Positions 8,018-16,776 are shown, counted from the stretch's first letter. The stretch is 64,000 bases of DNA from Curtobacterium sp. ER1/6 (GCF_001742745.1 NZ_MJAK01000001.1:496001-560000); one strand, 5' to 3'. Numbers and translations are program-made. Notes: a model not told the origin generated them from the letters alone.

Positions 8018-8860
8018 ATGAAGAACGACACACGGAACACGAGCGGGCGACGGAAGCGTCGCATCGCCACCGGCGCGGCGTTCGCGGCGGTCGGCGCACT
8101 CGTCATCGGCATCACGCAGCAGGCGGCACCCTCGGAGGCGGCGACGGACTCGCTCACCGCGATGCCGAAGGGCGACCTGTACTCGAACGGCCGCACCTGG
8201 AAGCAGTCGTACGCGGAGGACTTCGACCGCGACGCCCGCCTGGGCAGCGTCCTGCGGGAGTACCCGGAGATGCAGGCCTACTCCGGCTACTCGGACACCA
8301 GCGGGCGCGGGTACTACGACCCGGACAAGGTGCTCAGCGTCGCGAACGGCAACCTCGACTTCCGACTGCACACGGAGAACGGGCGCCCGCTCGTCGCCAC
8401 CGTGCTGCCCGACGGGTACGCGCCGCACGAGACCGGTCGGGTCTCGATCCGGTACAAGACGACGGACACGCCCGGCTACAAGTTCGTCGGCATGCTCTGG
8501 CCCACCGACGACGACTGGAACAAGGGCGAGATCGACTGGCCCGAGGGTGACCTCAACAGCACGGTGCGCCCGGCAGCGGCGATCCCCGGGACGTGGTCCC
8601 GGGGCATGATGCGCTTCGACTCGAGCGTGCAGCGGCACACGTCGACGACGCAGAGCAGCGGCTACCACGTCGCGACGACCGAGTGGGACCACGGCGTGGT
8701 CCGCTTCTACTGGGACGACCAGCTCGTCTCGCAGACCTGGTCGGGTGTACCGAAGGACCCGATGCGCGTGACGCTGCAGGCCGAGACCGCGATCACCGGT
8801 GACGTCCCGTGGTGGGCCGACGGCCACGTCGACATCGACTGGATCTCGATCTGGGACTGA
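8018..8860 (+). CDS. Secreted GH16-like glycoside hydrolase
   Basis: 280-residue exported protein. The N-terminus has an Arg/Lys-rich stretch (RRKRR), a hydrophobic core (about 20-36) and an AxA-like cleavage region before TDSLTAM. The mature part fits a concanavalin-A-like beta-sandwich: EIDWPEGD (about 169-176) reads as the ExDxxE catalytic motif of family GH16, and WDHGVVRFYWDDQLV plus DIDWISIW match the C-terminal strands. GH16 enzymes cleave beta-1,3- or beta-1,3/1,4-glucans and other beta-galactans or beta-glucans. Substrate is unknown; a plant or algal glucan would suit a plant-associated actinobacterium. Confidence 0.75.
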   Translation: MKNDTRNTSGRRKRRIATGAAFAAVGALVIGITQQAAPSEAATDSLTAMPKGDLYSNGRTWKQSYAEDFDRDARLGSVLREYPEMQAYSGYSDTSGRGYYDPDKVLSVANGNLDFRLHTENGRPLVATVLPDGYAPHETGRVSIRYKTTDTPGYKFVGMLWPTDDDWNKGEIDWPEGDLNSTVRPAAAIPGTWSRGMMRFDSSVQRHTSTTQSSGYHVATTEWDHGVVRFYWDDQLVSQTWSGVPKDPMRVTLQAETAITGDVPWWADGHVDIDWISIWD

Positions 8861-8882
8861 TCGCGTCCCGACGCGACCGGTG

Positions 8883-8928
8883 ACGGACGGGAGGCGCGTG
8901 GCGGCCCCGCCACGCGCCTCCCGTCCGT
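8883..8928. terminator. GGGAGGCGCG-family hairpin between convergent genes
   Basis: Perfect 22-bp stem (8883-8904 with 8907-8928) with a 2-nt centre. It lies between the plus-strand GH16-like gene and the minus-strand ABC exporter, 23 nt from each end. Confidence 0.75.
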
Positions 8929-8951
8929 CTGTCGGTCCGCTCCCGACGACG

Positions 8952-10850
8952 TCAGGCCGGCAGCTCCGCATCCTGCGCGACGGAGTCCTGCTGGACGGCG
9001 AACTGGGTCCGGTGCAGCTCCTCGTACCGGCCGCCCGCGGCGAGCAGTTGCTCGTGCGTCCCGCGCTCCACGATCGAGCCGTCCTCGACGACGAGGATGA
9101 GGTCCGCACTCCGGATGGTCGACAGGCGGTGGGCGATGACCATCGCGGTGCGCCCCTCGAGCGCCTCGCTCAGCGCGGCCTGCACCGCCGCCTCCGACGT
9201 GGAGTCGAGCGCCGCGGTCGCCTCGTCGAGGATCACCACGCGCGGCTGGGCGAGGAGGAGGCGCGCGATCGTCATGCGCTGCCGCTCACCACCCGACAGG
9301 CGGTAGCCGCGCTCCCCCACCATGGTGTCCAGCTGGTCGGGCAGCGACCGGACGAGCGGCTCGAGCCGTGCCCGGCGGACGGCGTCCCAGACCTCGTCGA
9401 CGGTCGCCTCCGGTCGGGCGAGCCGCAGGTTGGCGAGGATCGTCTCGTGGAACAGGTGCCCGTCCTGGGTCACCATGCCGAGGGTGCGACGCATGGAGGC
9501 GAAGCTGACGTCCCGCACGTCCGTACCGCCGAGCCGGACGGCGCCGCTGTCGACGTCGTAGAGGCGCGCGAGCAGCTGGGCGACGGTCGACTTGCCCGCC
9601 CCGGACGTGCCGACGAGGGCGACCGTCTGTCCCGGCTCGATCCGGAACGAGACGCCGTGCAGCACCTCCTCACCGCCGCGGGTGTCCAGCGTCGAGACCT
9701 CCTCGAGGGAAGCGAGCGACACCTTGTCCGCCGACGGGTAGGCGAAGCGCACGTCGTCGAACTCCACCGCCACCGGGCCGTCGGCGACCGTGACGGCGTC
9801 CGGCTTCTCCGTGATGAGCGGTCGGAGGTCGAGCACCTCGAACACCCGCTCGAAGCTCACCACCGCGCTCATGATCTCGACGCGGGCGTTCGCCAGGCTG
9901 GTCAGCGGCGCGTAGAGCCGGGTGAGCAGGAGTGCCAGGGTGACGACGTCGCCCGTGTTGAGCTGCCCGCCGAGTGCGAGCGCGCCGCCGAGCCCGTAGA
10001 CGAGCGCGAGGGCGAGCGCGGCCACGAGGGTCAGCGCCGTGACGAAGACGAACTGCAGCATCGCCGTCCGGACACCGATGTCGCGGACCCGTGCCGCGCG
10101 GACGCGGAACTCCTCGGCCTCCTCGTCGGGGCGTCCGAAGAGCTTGACGAGGGTCGCGCCGGGGGCCGAGAAGCGCTCGGTCATCTGGGTGCTCATCGCC
10201 GAGTTGTGGTCGGCCGCCTCGCGGCGGAGCGCAGCGAGCCGGGTGCCCATCCGGCGTGCGGGGACGAGGAAGAGCGGGAGCATGACCACCGCGAGGACGG
10301 TCACGAGCCACGACGTGCTGAGCATGACGGTCAGGGTGAGGATCAGCGCGACGAGGTTCGTGACGACGCCGGACAGGGTCCCGCTGAAGGCCTGCTGCGC
10401 GCCGATCACGTCGTTGTTGAGCCGGCTGACGAGCGCCCCCGTGCGGGTGCGGGTGAAGAACGCGATCGGCATCTTCTGCACGTGGTCGAACACGGCCGTC
10501 CGGAGGTCGAGGATGACCCCCTCACCGATCCGCGCCGAGTACCAGCGCGTCGCGAGCGAGGCACCGGCGTCGGCAACCGCGACGACGGCGATCAGGACGG
10601 CCAGCGCGACGATCGTGCCGAGCGCCCCGCGGGCGACGATCACGTCGACCACGCGACCGGCCAGGACCGGTGTCGCGACCGCGAGGAAGGCCCCGACGAC
10701 CGACAGCAGGATGAAGACGACCAGTTTCGACCGGTACGGCACGGCGAACGTCATGATCCGTCGGAACGACTCGCGCGAGAACCCGCGACCGCTGTCCTTC
10801 GCCGACGAGATCTTGTACAGCGAGCTCCAGGCTGCGCCTTCCATGCTCAT
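8952..10850 (-). CDS. ABC-type multidrug/lipid exporter (fused permease-ATPase)
   Basis: 632-residue half-transporter expected to homodimerise in the membrane. Six hydrophobic segments lie in about residues 40-320. The nucleotide-binding domain follows, with Walker A GTSGAGKST, Q-loop VTQDGHLF, signature LSGGERQRM, Walker B VVILDEATAALD and the H-loop in MVIAHRLSTI. This MsbA/LmrA-like layout points to lipid or drug export, driven by ATP. The ATG at 10850 follows GGAAGGA by 6 nt; an upstream in-frame start lacks such a site. It lies downstream of a marR gene on the same strand, so MarR may regulate it. Confidence 0.9.
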   Translation of the reverse strand: MSMEGAAWSSLYKISSAKDSGRGFSRESFRRIMTFAVPYRSKLVVFILLSVVGAFLAVATPVLAGRVVDVIVARGALGTIVALAVLIAVVAVADAGASLATRWYSARIGEGVILDLRTAVFDHVQKMPIAFFTRTRTGALVSRLNNDVIGAQQAFSGTLSGVVTNLVALILTLTVMLSTSWLVTVLAVVMLPLFLVPARRMGTRLAALRREAADHNSAMSTQMTERFSAPGATLVKLFGRPDEEAEEFRVRAARVRDIGVRTAMLQFVFVTALTLVAALALALVYGLGGALALGGQLNTGDVVTLALLLTRLYAPLTSLANARVEIMSAVVSFERVFEVLDLRPLITEKPDAVTVADGPVAVEFDDVRFAYPSADKVSLASLEEVSTLDTRGGEEVLHGVSFRIEPGQTVALVGTSGAGKSTVAQLLARLYDVDSGAVRLGGTDVRDVSFASMRRTLGMVTQDGHLFHETILANLRLARPEATVDEVWDAVRRARLEPLVRSLPDQLDTMVGERGYRLSGGERQRMTIARLLLAQPRVVILDEATAALDSTSEAAVQAALSEALEGRTAMVIAHRLSTIRSADLILVVEDGSIVERGTHEQLLAAGGRYEELHRTQFAVQQDSVAQDAELPA

Positions 10851-10945
10851 GGCAGTTCCTTCCCGGGGCGCCGGGCCCGGTTCGACGGGCGTGGGCCCGG
10901 TGGTCACGTCACGGCGACCGTGCGCCGCGGACCCGAGCCAGCCTA

Positions 10946-11034
10946 CGTCCGCGATCAGTGCTGCGGATGCGTCGTCCGTCCGCGGTCAGCGCTGCGGTGC
11001 GTCATCCGTCCGCGGTCAGTGCTGAGGGTGCGTC
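10946..11034. repeat. Three tandem 27-28 bp repeats at the marR 3' end
   Basis: Units at 10946-10973, 10977-11003 and 11007-11034 share the pattern CGTCCGCGRTCAGYGCTG then G-rich sequence and TGCGTC, with a period of 30-31 bp. The last unit contains the marR stop codon (11016-11018), so the array looks like duplication of the gene's tail. The region lies between marR and the exporter start. Confidence 0.8.
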
Positions 11035-11495
11035 CCGAGGAGGAGGTGCGCATCGAGGAGCGGTGCCGCCGTGGCGGAGCGGACCAGCGCCTCCGCTGCC
11101 CGTCGCACCGCCCGTCGTTCGTCCTCGGACATCCGGCGGAGCGCCCCGCGGAACTCGGCGGCGCGGCGATCGAGCACCTGCTCGACGAGGGCGGTCGACG
11201 CGGGCTGGGCCGTGACGGTGACCTCGCGTCCGGACACCCGTCTGCTGACCCAGCCGTCGCGGACGAGCCGGTCCACCATCCTCGTGATGCCGGACGGCAG
11301 CAGGCCGAGCTCGTCGGCCAGGTCTCCCGCGCGCATCGGGCCGCGGGTCACGAGCAGCACGAGGATCCGGTACTGCTGCAGGGTGACGTGCTCGAGGGCC
11401 GGGGCGAGCGAGCGCAGCACGATGCCGAGCCCGACGACCGACGCGTCGACGACGACCGACTCCGTCCCTGCTGCGGACTCCTCGGCACTGGTCAC
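11016..11495 (-). CDS. MarR-family transcriptional regulator
   Basis: 159-residue dimeric winged-helix repressor. The DNA-binding region reads RAGDLADELGLLPSGITRMVDRLVRDGWVSRR (in two parts, about residues 56-87), with the wing RRVSGREVTVT, and helices at both ends for dimerisation. The preceding LQQYRILVLL is the usual MarR helix. It is transcribed towards the ABC exporter, consistent with ligand-responsive control of efflux. A tandem repeat occupies its 3' end, so the C-terminus (GTHPQH) may be recently altered. Confidence 0.85.
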   Translation of the reverse strand: MTSAEESAAGTESVVVDASVVGLGIVLRSLAPALEHVTLQQYRILVLLVTRGPMRAGDLADELGLLPSGITRMVDRLVRDGWVSRRVSGREVTVTAQPASTALVEQVLDRRAAEFRGALRRMSEDERRAVRRAAEALVRSATAAPLLDAHLLLGTHPQH

Positions 11496-11557
11496 CGGGT
11501 CAGCCTAACGGCGTCCCGCGCTCGTCCTCGAGGAACGCTCGTCGTGGACGACCACGC

Positions 11558-12199
11558 TCACCGGTCGGTGCTGCGGTGGTCCGGCCGGAACCCGTTCTCG
11601 GTCCCCCAGAGCACGGCGTCGACCCGGTTCTCCGCCCCGATCTTGCTGTAGAGCGTCCGGATGTGGGTCTTGACCGTGTTCGGGCTGAGGTGCGTCAGCT
11701 CGGCGATCTCCGTGTTGCGCTTGCCCTGGGTGATGAGCGCGAGGATCTCGGACTGGCGGTCCGAGATGCCCTCCGCGCGACCGGGCCACCGCACCCCGGG
11801 ACCGCTCGGCACCCGTCGTCGGGGCGACTCGAGCACGCGCTCGCCGGCAGCGACCCGCTGGAGCCCCTCGGCGAGGTGCTCGGCGGTCGAGCTCTTCGCG
11901 AAGTACCCGGTCGCGCCGCGCGCCACCGCCGCGTCGATGAGGTCCTGGTCCATCTTCCACGTGAAGACCGCGACGGTCCGGATGCGCGGGTTCGATGCGA
12001 GCCGGTCGATGTCCTCGTCGTCGGGTTCAGGCTGCGCGAACGTGTCGTAGAGCGCCACGTCGACGTCCACCGTGACACGGCGTCGGGCGTCGAGCTGCAC
12101 GACGTCGATCCGGTCGGCGAAGGGCGCGAGCATGTCCGCCAGCCCACGCAGCACGAGCTCGTAGTCGTTGACCAGGGCCACGCGGATGCGGTCGGACAT
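11558..12199 (-). CDS. LuxR/NarL-type response regulator divergent from the rhodopsin operon
   Basis: 213-residue two-domain protein: receiver (about 1-122) and GerE helix-turn-helix (about 144-205, SDRQSEILALI...NTEIAELTHLSPNTVKTHI). Receiver positions by hand alignment: the acidic pair is Asn11-Asp12 instead of two acids, the phospho-acceptor candidate is Asp52 (ALYDTF), with Thr80 and Lys102. No histidine kinase is nearby, so it is an orphan or phosphorylation-independent. ATG 12199 follows AGAGGA. Its divergent position, 189 bp from the rhodopsin start, makes it the prime candidate regulator of the rhodopsin-carotenoid operon. Confidence 0.85.
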   Translation of the reverse strand: MSDRIRVALVNDYELVLRGLADMLAPFADRIDVVQLDARRRVTVDVDVALYDTFAQPEPDDEDIDRLASNPRIRTVAVFTWKMDQDLIDAAVARGATGYFAKSSTAEHLAEGLQRVAAGERVLESPRRRVPSGPGVRWPGRAEGISDRQSEILALITQGKRNTEIAELTHLSPNTVKTHIRTLYSKIGAENRVDAVLWGTENGFRPDHRSTDR

Positions 12200-12388
12200 T
12201 CCGTTCCTCTCAGGACCACCCCTGGGGGTGAGACGAGCGCCGGACGGCGCTGATTCGTTCGGATGTACCACGCTACTGACGCCGTTGTACCCCGATCCGA
12301 GCACCCGCTGGGAACAGGGATGGTTGCCCAGGAGCAAGTTTCTCTGGTCGGCGACGAACCGCCACCACCACCCACCGGAAGGACCCCC
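12200..12388. promoter_or_regulatory. Divergent promoter region, response regulator / rhodopsin operon
   Basis: 189-bp intergenic region. TGTACC occurs twice (12264-12269 and 12286-12291), 22 bp apart, about two helical turns, and may be regulator half-sites. A GGAAGGA ribosome site precedes the rhodopsin ATG at 12389. I could not define a convincing -35/-10 pair. Confidence 0.35.
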
Positions 12389-13303
12389 ATGTCGGACGCA
12401 CTCGCTCCGTGGAACGCGACGCTCTCGCTCGCGGAGCACTCGATCATCGTCTACGCGCTCTCCGTCGCCGGACTCGCGCTCTTCGCGTTCTTCGTGAAGT
12501 CGCTCGTGTCGACCAACGAGGTCAGCGGCCGGTACCGCGCCGGCGTGTACGCCGGCATGACCATCACCGGTATCGCCTTCCTGTCGTACGTGCTCCTGGT
12601 CGTCGAGTTCGCGCTGGGCTACGAGCGCCGGGGCGACTCGTGGGTGCCGAACGCGAACGCGATCCTGTCGTGGGCGCCGCGCTACTTCGACTGGACCGTC
12701 ACGGTGCCGCTCCTGGTGATCGAGCTCCTCGCGGTGGCCACCCTCGCCGGCGCGGCGGCCCGCCGTCTCCGCGCCGTCGGCATCGCCGCGGCGTTCCTGA
12801 TGATCAGCACCGGCTTCATCGGCGGCGTCGCCGTCGACTCCGGCACGAACACGGGCGCGCTCTGGCTCTGGGGCGTCATCTCCGGCGTCTTCATGGTGAT
12901 CCTGTACGTCCTCGTGATCTACGTGGTCGTCAAGGGCGGCCGTGACCTGGCGGGCACCCCCGCCGCTGCGACGCTCCGCAACGCCGGCATCCTGCTCATC
13001 GTGACGTGGCTCGCCTACCCGATCATCTTCGGCCTCCAGGGCTGGGGCCACGGCGGTGCGGTCATCACCTGGATGCAGGTCGTCCTGTCGGCCGCGGACA
13101 TCGTGGCGAAGGTCGGCTTCGGCTCGATGATCCACAAGATCGCCAAGCTCCGTTCCGCCGAGGACGTCCGTGCCGGCGTCGACACCCTGCCCGAGGCGCT
13201 CTGGATCTCGTCCGAGAAGCTCTCGGACGGCGTCCTGCCCGGCACCGTCGCCGTGGACGACACCGCGCTGTCCGGTCGCGGCGAGCGCCGTGTCCGTCGC
13301 TGA
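12389..13303 (+). CDS. Type 1 (microbial) rhodopsin, predicted light-driven proton pump
   Basis: 304-residue seven-helix retinal protein. Helix C reads RYFDWTVTVPLLVIE, giving the DTE motif of proton pumps: acceptor Asp101, Thr105, donor Glu112, with Arg98 before it. Helix G has Asp237 and the retinal-binding Lys241 (ADIVAKVGFG). Leu109 occupies the spectral tuning site where Leu implies green absorption in proteorhodopsin. Helix B reads GIAFLSY where proteorhodopsin has GIAFWHY, so the counterion-linked His is Ser66. A soluble tail of about 50 residues ends the protein. ATG 12389 has GGAAGGA upstream. It heads an operon for its own chromophore synthesis. Confidence 0.93.
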   Translation: MSDALAPWNATLSLAEHSIIVYALSVAGLALFAFFVKSLVSTNEVSGRYRAGVYAGMTITGIAFLSYVLLVVEFALGYERRGDSWVPNANAILSWAPRYFDWTVTVPLLVIELLAVATLAGAAARRLRAVGIAAAFLMISTGFIGGVAVDSGTNTGALWLWGVISGVFMVILYVLVIYVVVKGGRDLAGTPAAATLRNAGILLIVTWLAYPIIFGLQGWGHGGAVITWMQVVLSAADIVAKVGFGSMIHKIAKLRSAEDVRAGVDTLPEALWISSEKLSDGVLPGTVAVDDTALSGRGERRVRR

Positions 13304-14561
13304 CACCGGCACGACGACGACACCGGGGGCCGGAGCGCGCGTCGCTCCGGCCCCCGGCCCGGTCCGGACGACCCTGCCGGAGCGCGTCGACGTGGCCGTC
13401 GTCGGCGGCGGGTGCTCGGGGCTCTCGACAGCCGTACGGCTCGCAGCGCTCGGTGACCGTTCCGTCCTGGTGCTCGAGGGCCGGGCAACCCCGGACCCGC
13501 GGTCGTGGTGCTCGTGGGACGACGGCACCGACCCGCTCCCCGAGGCCCGCTCGGCGTCGTGGGACCGGTGGGAGGTCCGGACCGAGGACGGGACGAGTGT
13601 CGGCTCGGATCCCGACCACCCGTACGTCCTGGTGCGGGCGTCCGACCGGTCCGCCGCCGTCGCTTCCCGTGTCGCTTCGGACGGGCGGCTCCGCATCGTC
13701 CGAGGTGTCCCCGTCGCAGCGGTCCGACGCAGCGACGCCGACACGACCGACGACCGGGACGTCGTGGTGCACACCACCGACGGTCCCGTCCGGGCCGGCC
13801 GCGTCCTCGACGCCCGCGGACCCCGGTGCCCCACGGACGTCCCGGCCGGTCGGGTGCTGCTCCACCAGCGCTTCGTCGGACGGTGGGTCACCACGAGCCG
13901 CCCGGTGTTCGACACGACGACGGTGACGCTCATGGACTTCGGCGGCGAGGAGCCGGGCGGTCCCGTCCGGTTCGTCTACGTGCTGCCGGTCACACCGACC
14001 GAGGCGCTCGTGGAGAGCACGCTGTTCACGCCCGACCCCGCGGACGCGTTCGACCACGAGGACCACGTCGCCCGCTACGTCTCGCGACGGTGGGGTCTCC
14101 GGGCGGACGAGTGGCACGTGACCGACGAGGAGCGCGGGTGCATCCCGATGACGGACGCCCCCGCGCCGCCGGACGCCCGGTGGGCCGCTGCGGACACCGT
14201 GACCGGGACCACCCGTCCCAGCAGTGGCTACGGGTTCGCGCGGAGCAACCGGCACAGTGCGGTCGTCGCCCGGCACCTCGTCGACGGCACACCCGTCCCC
14301 GCGTTCTCCGACCGGTTCCGCACGCGCTTCCTCGACGCGGTGTTCCTCCGGTTCCTGCGGGACCGCCCCGAGCAGGCCGCGGAGGCGTTCCGTCGCCTCT
14401 TCGCGCTGCCCGGTCCGCTCGTCGTGCGCTTCCTGTCGGAGCGCTCGTCGGTGGCGGACGACCTCCGGATCGTGCTCGCCCTGCAGAAGCGTCCGTTCCT
14501 CGCCGCGCTCGTGCGGACCCTCGCCGACGCCGTCGCGCGCCGGCGCGAGGTCCGGCCGTGA
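13290..14561 (+). CDS. crtY: Lycopene cyclase (CrtY-type)
   Basis: 423-residue flavoprotein of the lycopene beta-cyclase family, predicted to close the rings of lycopene to give beta-carotene. The N-terminal nucleotide-binding motif VDVAVVGGGCSGLSTA lies at about residues 30-45, followed by WCSWDDG, a family-typical segment. LHQRFVG, VTLMDFGG and FVYVLPVTPTEALVE match conserved central regions. The GTG at 13290 lies inside the last codons of the rhodopsin gene (14-nt overlap). Position between rhodopsin and the carotene dioxygenase gene supports beta-carotene as product. Confidence 0.88.
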   Translation: MSVADTGTTTTPGAGARVAPAPGPVRTTLPERVDVAVVGGGCSGLSTAVRLAALGDRSVLVLEGRATPDPRSWCSWDDGTDPLPEARSASWDRWEVRTEDGTSVGSDPDHPYVLVRASDRSAAVASRVASDGRLRIVRGVPVAAVRRSDADTTDDRDVVVHTTDGPVRAGRVLDARGPRCPTDVPAGRVLLHQRFVGRWVTTSRPVFDTTTVTLMDFGGEEPGGPVRFVYVLPVTPTEALVESTLFTPDPADAFDHEDHVARYVSRRWGLRADEWHVTDEERGCIPMTDAPAPPDARWAAADTVTGTTRPSSGYGFARSNRHSAVVARHLVDGTPVPAFSDRFRTRFLDAVFLRFLRDRPEQAAEAFRRLFALPGPLVVRFLSERSSVADDLRIVLALQKRPFLAALVRTLADAVARRREVRP

Positions 14562-15664
14562 CGGCGGAGACGGCGGCGACGGCCGTCGACCGGAGCACGG
14601 ACGTGGCGCCGGACGCGGCGGTCCCGCCCGCACTGCGGACCTGGGTCACCGACCGGGTCCTCGCGCCGGTCACCACGGCCCTCGCCGCGGTAACCCTGAC
14701 GTGTGCGGTGCTCGACCTGACTGGCGTGGCCGTCCCGATGGCCGTGCAGCTGGTGCCGTTCGCCGTGAGCGTGCTCGTCTTCGGGCTGCCGCACGGCGCC
14801 CTCGACCACCTCGTCCCGGCACGGCTGCGCCCGGGGACGAGCACCGTGCGGTCCGTCGTCGCCGTCGTCGTGCTCTACCTGGTGGTCGGCACGCTCACCG
14901 CGGCGCTGTGGGTCGTCGCCCCGCTGCTCGGCTTCGCGGTCTTCGTCGGCATCACCTGGTTCCACTGGGGCCAGGGTGACCTGTTCGTCGACCGGCTGCT
15001 CGGGGACGGTGCGCCCGGTCCGCTCGGGTCCGTCCTCACGGTGGCCCTGCGCGGTGCCGTGCCGATGGTGGTCCCGTTCGTCGTACAGCCGGACGCGGCG
15101 CTCCACGTCGTCGTCGACACCGCGGCGGTCGTCGGCGGCGGGAGCGGTCCGTCGGTGCTGACCGTCGCCCCGGGCGTCCGGATCGCCGGGGCGGTCCTCG
15201 TGGTCCTGCTCGTCCTGCTGCACGCCGCTGTCGTCCGCCGGGCGGGCGGTCCCCGCTGGCGGCAGCTCTCGGAGGACGCCGTCCTGGTGCTGTTCTTCGC
15301 GGTGGTCCCGCCGGTCCTCGCCGTGGGCCTGTACTTCACGCTGTGGCACGCGGTGCGGCACGTCCTCCGCCTCGAGCTCACCGACCCGACCAGCGCCGAG
15401 CTGCTGCACCGCGGTCGCCTGCTCGCGCCGTTCCTCCGGTTCCTGCGGCAGGCCTGGCCGATCACGGCGATCGCGATCGCGGCCCTCGTCGTCCTCGCCG
15501 TCGTCGTCCGACGCGCGGACCTGGGGGTCTACCTCGCGCTCATCGCCGCGCTGACGACCCCGCACACCGTCGTCGTCACCTGGATGGACCGCGTCCAGCA
15601 CACCTGGGGCCGGACGCCGTCCGACCTCGTCCCGTCGCCCACAGCCCCGGAGGGCACCCCGTGA
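14558..15664 (+). CDS. blh: Brp/Blh-family beta-carotene 15,15'-dioxygenase
   Basis: 368-residue integral membrane iron enzyme that cleaves beta-carotene into two retinal molecules for the rhodopsin. Conserved histidine motifs across the membrane segments are GLPHGALDH, FHWGQGD, LWHAVRH and TTPHTVVVTWMD, which match the proposed iron ligands of the family. The first about 35 residues are polar. GTG 14558 overlaps the crtY stop by 4 nt (GTGA), and the stop overlaps the next start by 4 nt. This completes a rhodopsin, cyclase and cleavage-enzyme set. Confidence 0.9.
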   Translation: MTAETAATAVDRSTDVAPDAAVPPALRTWVTDRVLAPVTTALAAVTLTCAVLDLTGVAVPMAVQLVPFAVSVLVFGLPHGALDHLVPARLRPGTSTVRSVVAVVVLYLVVGTLTAALWVVAPLLGFAVFVGITWFHWGQGDLFVDRLLGDGAPGPLGSVLTVALRGAVPMVVPFVVQPDAALHVVVDTAAVVGGGSGPSVLTVAPGVRIAGAVLVVLLVLLHAAVVRRAGGPRWRQLSEDAVLVLFFAVVPPVLAVGLYFTLWHAVRHVLRLELTDPTSAELLHRGRLLAPFLRFLRQAWPITAIAIAALVVLAVVVRRADLGVYLALIAALTTPHTVVVTWMDRVQHTWGRTPSDLVPSPTAPEGTP

Positions 15665-16764
15665 CCGTCTCGAACCCCGCCCCTCGTCCGTCCGGGCTCC
15701 GCACCGGTGCCGTCTTCGCCGGACGGGTACTGGTGATCGCCGCCGCGGTCGGCCTGGTCGGGTGGATCGCCGTCACCCTGGCCAACGTCGTCGTCCCCCT
15801 GCTCATCGGGCTGGTCGTCGCCGCGCTGCTCGTCCCCTTCAGCGCCCTGCTGCAGCGGCACGGGGTGCCGAAGTGGCTCGCGATCGTCCTCGCGCTGCTG
15901 TCGCTGGTCGCCGGCGTCGCCCTGCTCGTGTTCCTGGTCGTCTGGCGCGTCAGCGAACAGTTGCCGAGCCCCGAGGACCGGACGGTCTCGCTCATCGCGA
16001 ACGTCCAGGAGCTGCTCCGGCACCCGCCGATGGGGCTGCCGTCGGTCGACCTCGACACCGTGTCGACCGATGCCCGGACGTTCGTCGAGCGGCACGCTGC
16101 CGACCTGCAGCGCGGGGTCGTGGTCGCCGGCGCCACCCTGGTGCACCTCGGCGAGGGGCTGTTCATCGTCACGTTCGTCACGATCTTCGCGCTCACCGGC
16201 GGACGGCGGATGTGGGAGTGGGTCGTCTCGCTCTTCCCGCGGGCCGCACACCACCGACTCGGAGTGGCGGGCGAGGCCGGGTGGACCACCCTGACGCACT
16301 TCATCCGCGTGCAGGTCGTCATCGCCGCGACCGACGCGATCGGCATCGCCCTCGGCGCCGCCCTGCTCGGGGTCCCGCTCGCGGGGCCGATCGGGGTGGT
16401 CGTCTTCGTCGGGGCGTTCATCCCCGTGGTCGGCGCGTTCGCCGCGGGAGCGGTCGCGGTGCTCCTCGCCCTGGTGTTCCAGGGCTGGGTGGTGGCCCTG
16501 GTCATGCTCGGGGTCGTCGTGCTCGTGCAACAGTTGGAGGGGCAGGTCCTGCACCCGTTCCTGACCGGGTCGGTCGTCGCCGTCCACCCGTTGGCGGTGC
16601 TCCTCGCCGTGATCGCCGGCACGACGATCGGTGGCATCGCGGGCGGGTTCTTCGCGGTGCCGCTCGCGGCGACCGCGAACTCCATGATCCGCGCCGCGCG
16701 GCAGGACGGCCCTGACGTCGAGGTCGCCCTGCCGATCCCGCGGAGCGCCGAACCCGCGGCGTGA
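15661..16764 (+). CDS. AI-2E family (PerM-like) membrane protein in the rhodopsin operon
   Basis: 367-residue membrane protein of the AI-2 exporter/PerM family, with about seven or eight hydrophobic segments. Family features are the N-terminal pair of helices ending HGVPKWLAIVLALL, a soluble middle region (about 105-155), and the conserved GAFIPVVGAF and QQLEGQVLHP segments. Some members exchange Na+ or Li+ for H+; others were proposed to export a quorum signal. The start overlaps blh by 4 nt, so it is made with the rhodopsin system. A sodium-proton exchanger using the light-driven gradient is a tempting role, but that is inference. Confidence 0.85.
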   Translation: MTVSNPAPRPSGLRTGAVFAGRVLVIAAAVGLVGWIAVTLANVVVPLLIGLVVAALLVPFSALLQRHGVPKWLAIVLALLSLVAGVALLVFLVVWRVSEQLPSPEDRTVSLIANVQELLRHPPMGLPSVDLDTVSTDARTFVERHAADLQRGVVVAGATLVHLGEGLFIVTFVTIFALTGGRRMWEWVVSLFPRAAHHRLGVAGEAGWTTLTHFIRVQVVIAATDAIGIALGAALLGVPLAGPIGVVVFVGAFIPVVGAFAAGAVAVLLALVFQGWVVALVMLGVVVLVQQLEGQVLHPFLTGSVVAVHPLAVLLAVIAGTTIGGIAGGFFAVPLAATANSMIRAARQDGPDVEVALPIPRSAEPAA

Positions 16765-16776
16765 CGGCGGCGGGGC

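Noticed and set aside
10946..11034. Possible CRISPR-like repeats
   Set aside because: Units are nearly adjacent with 3-nt gaps, so there are no spacers, and no cas genes exist nearby.
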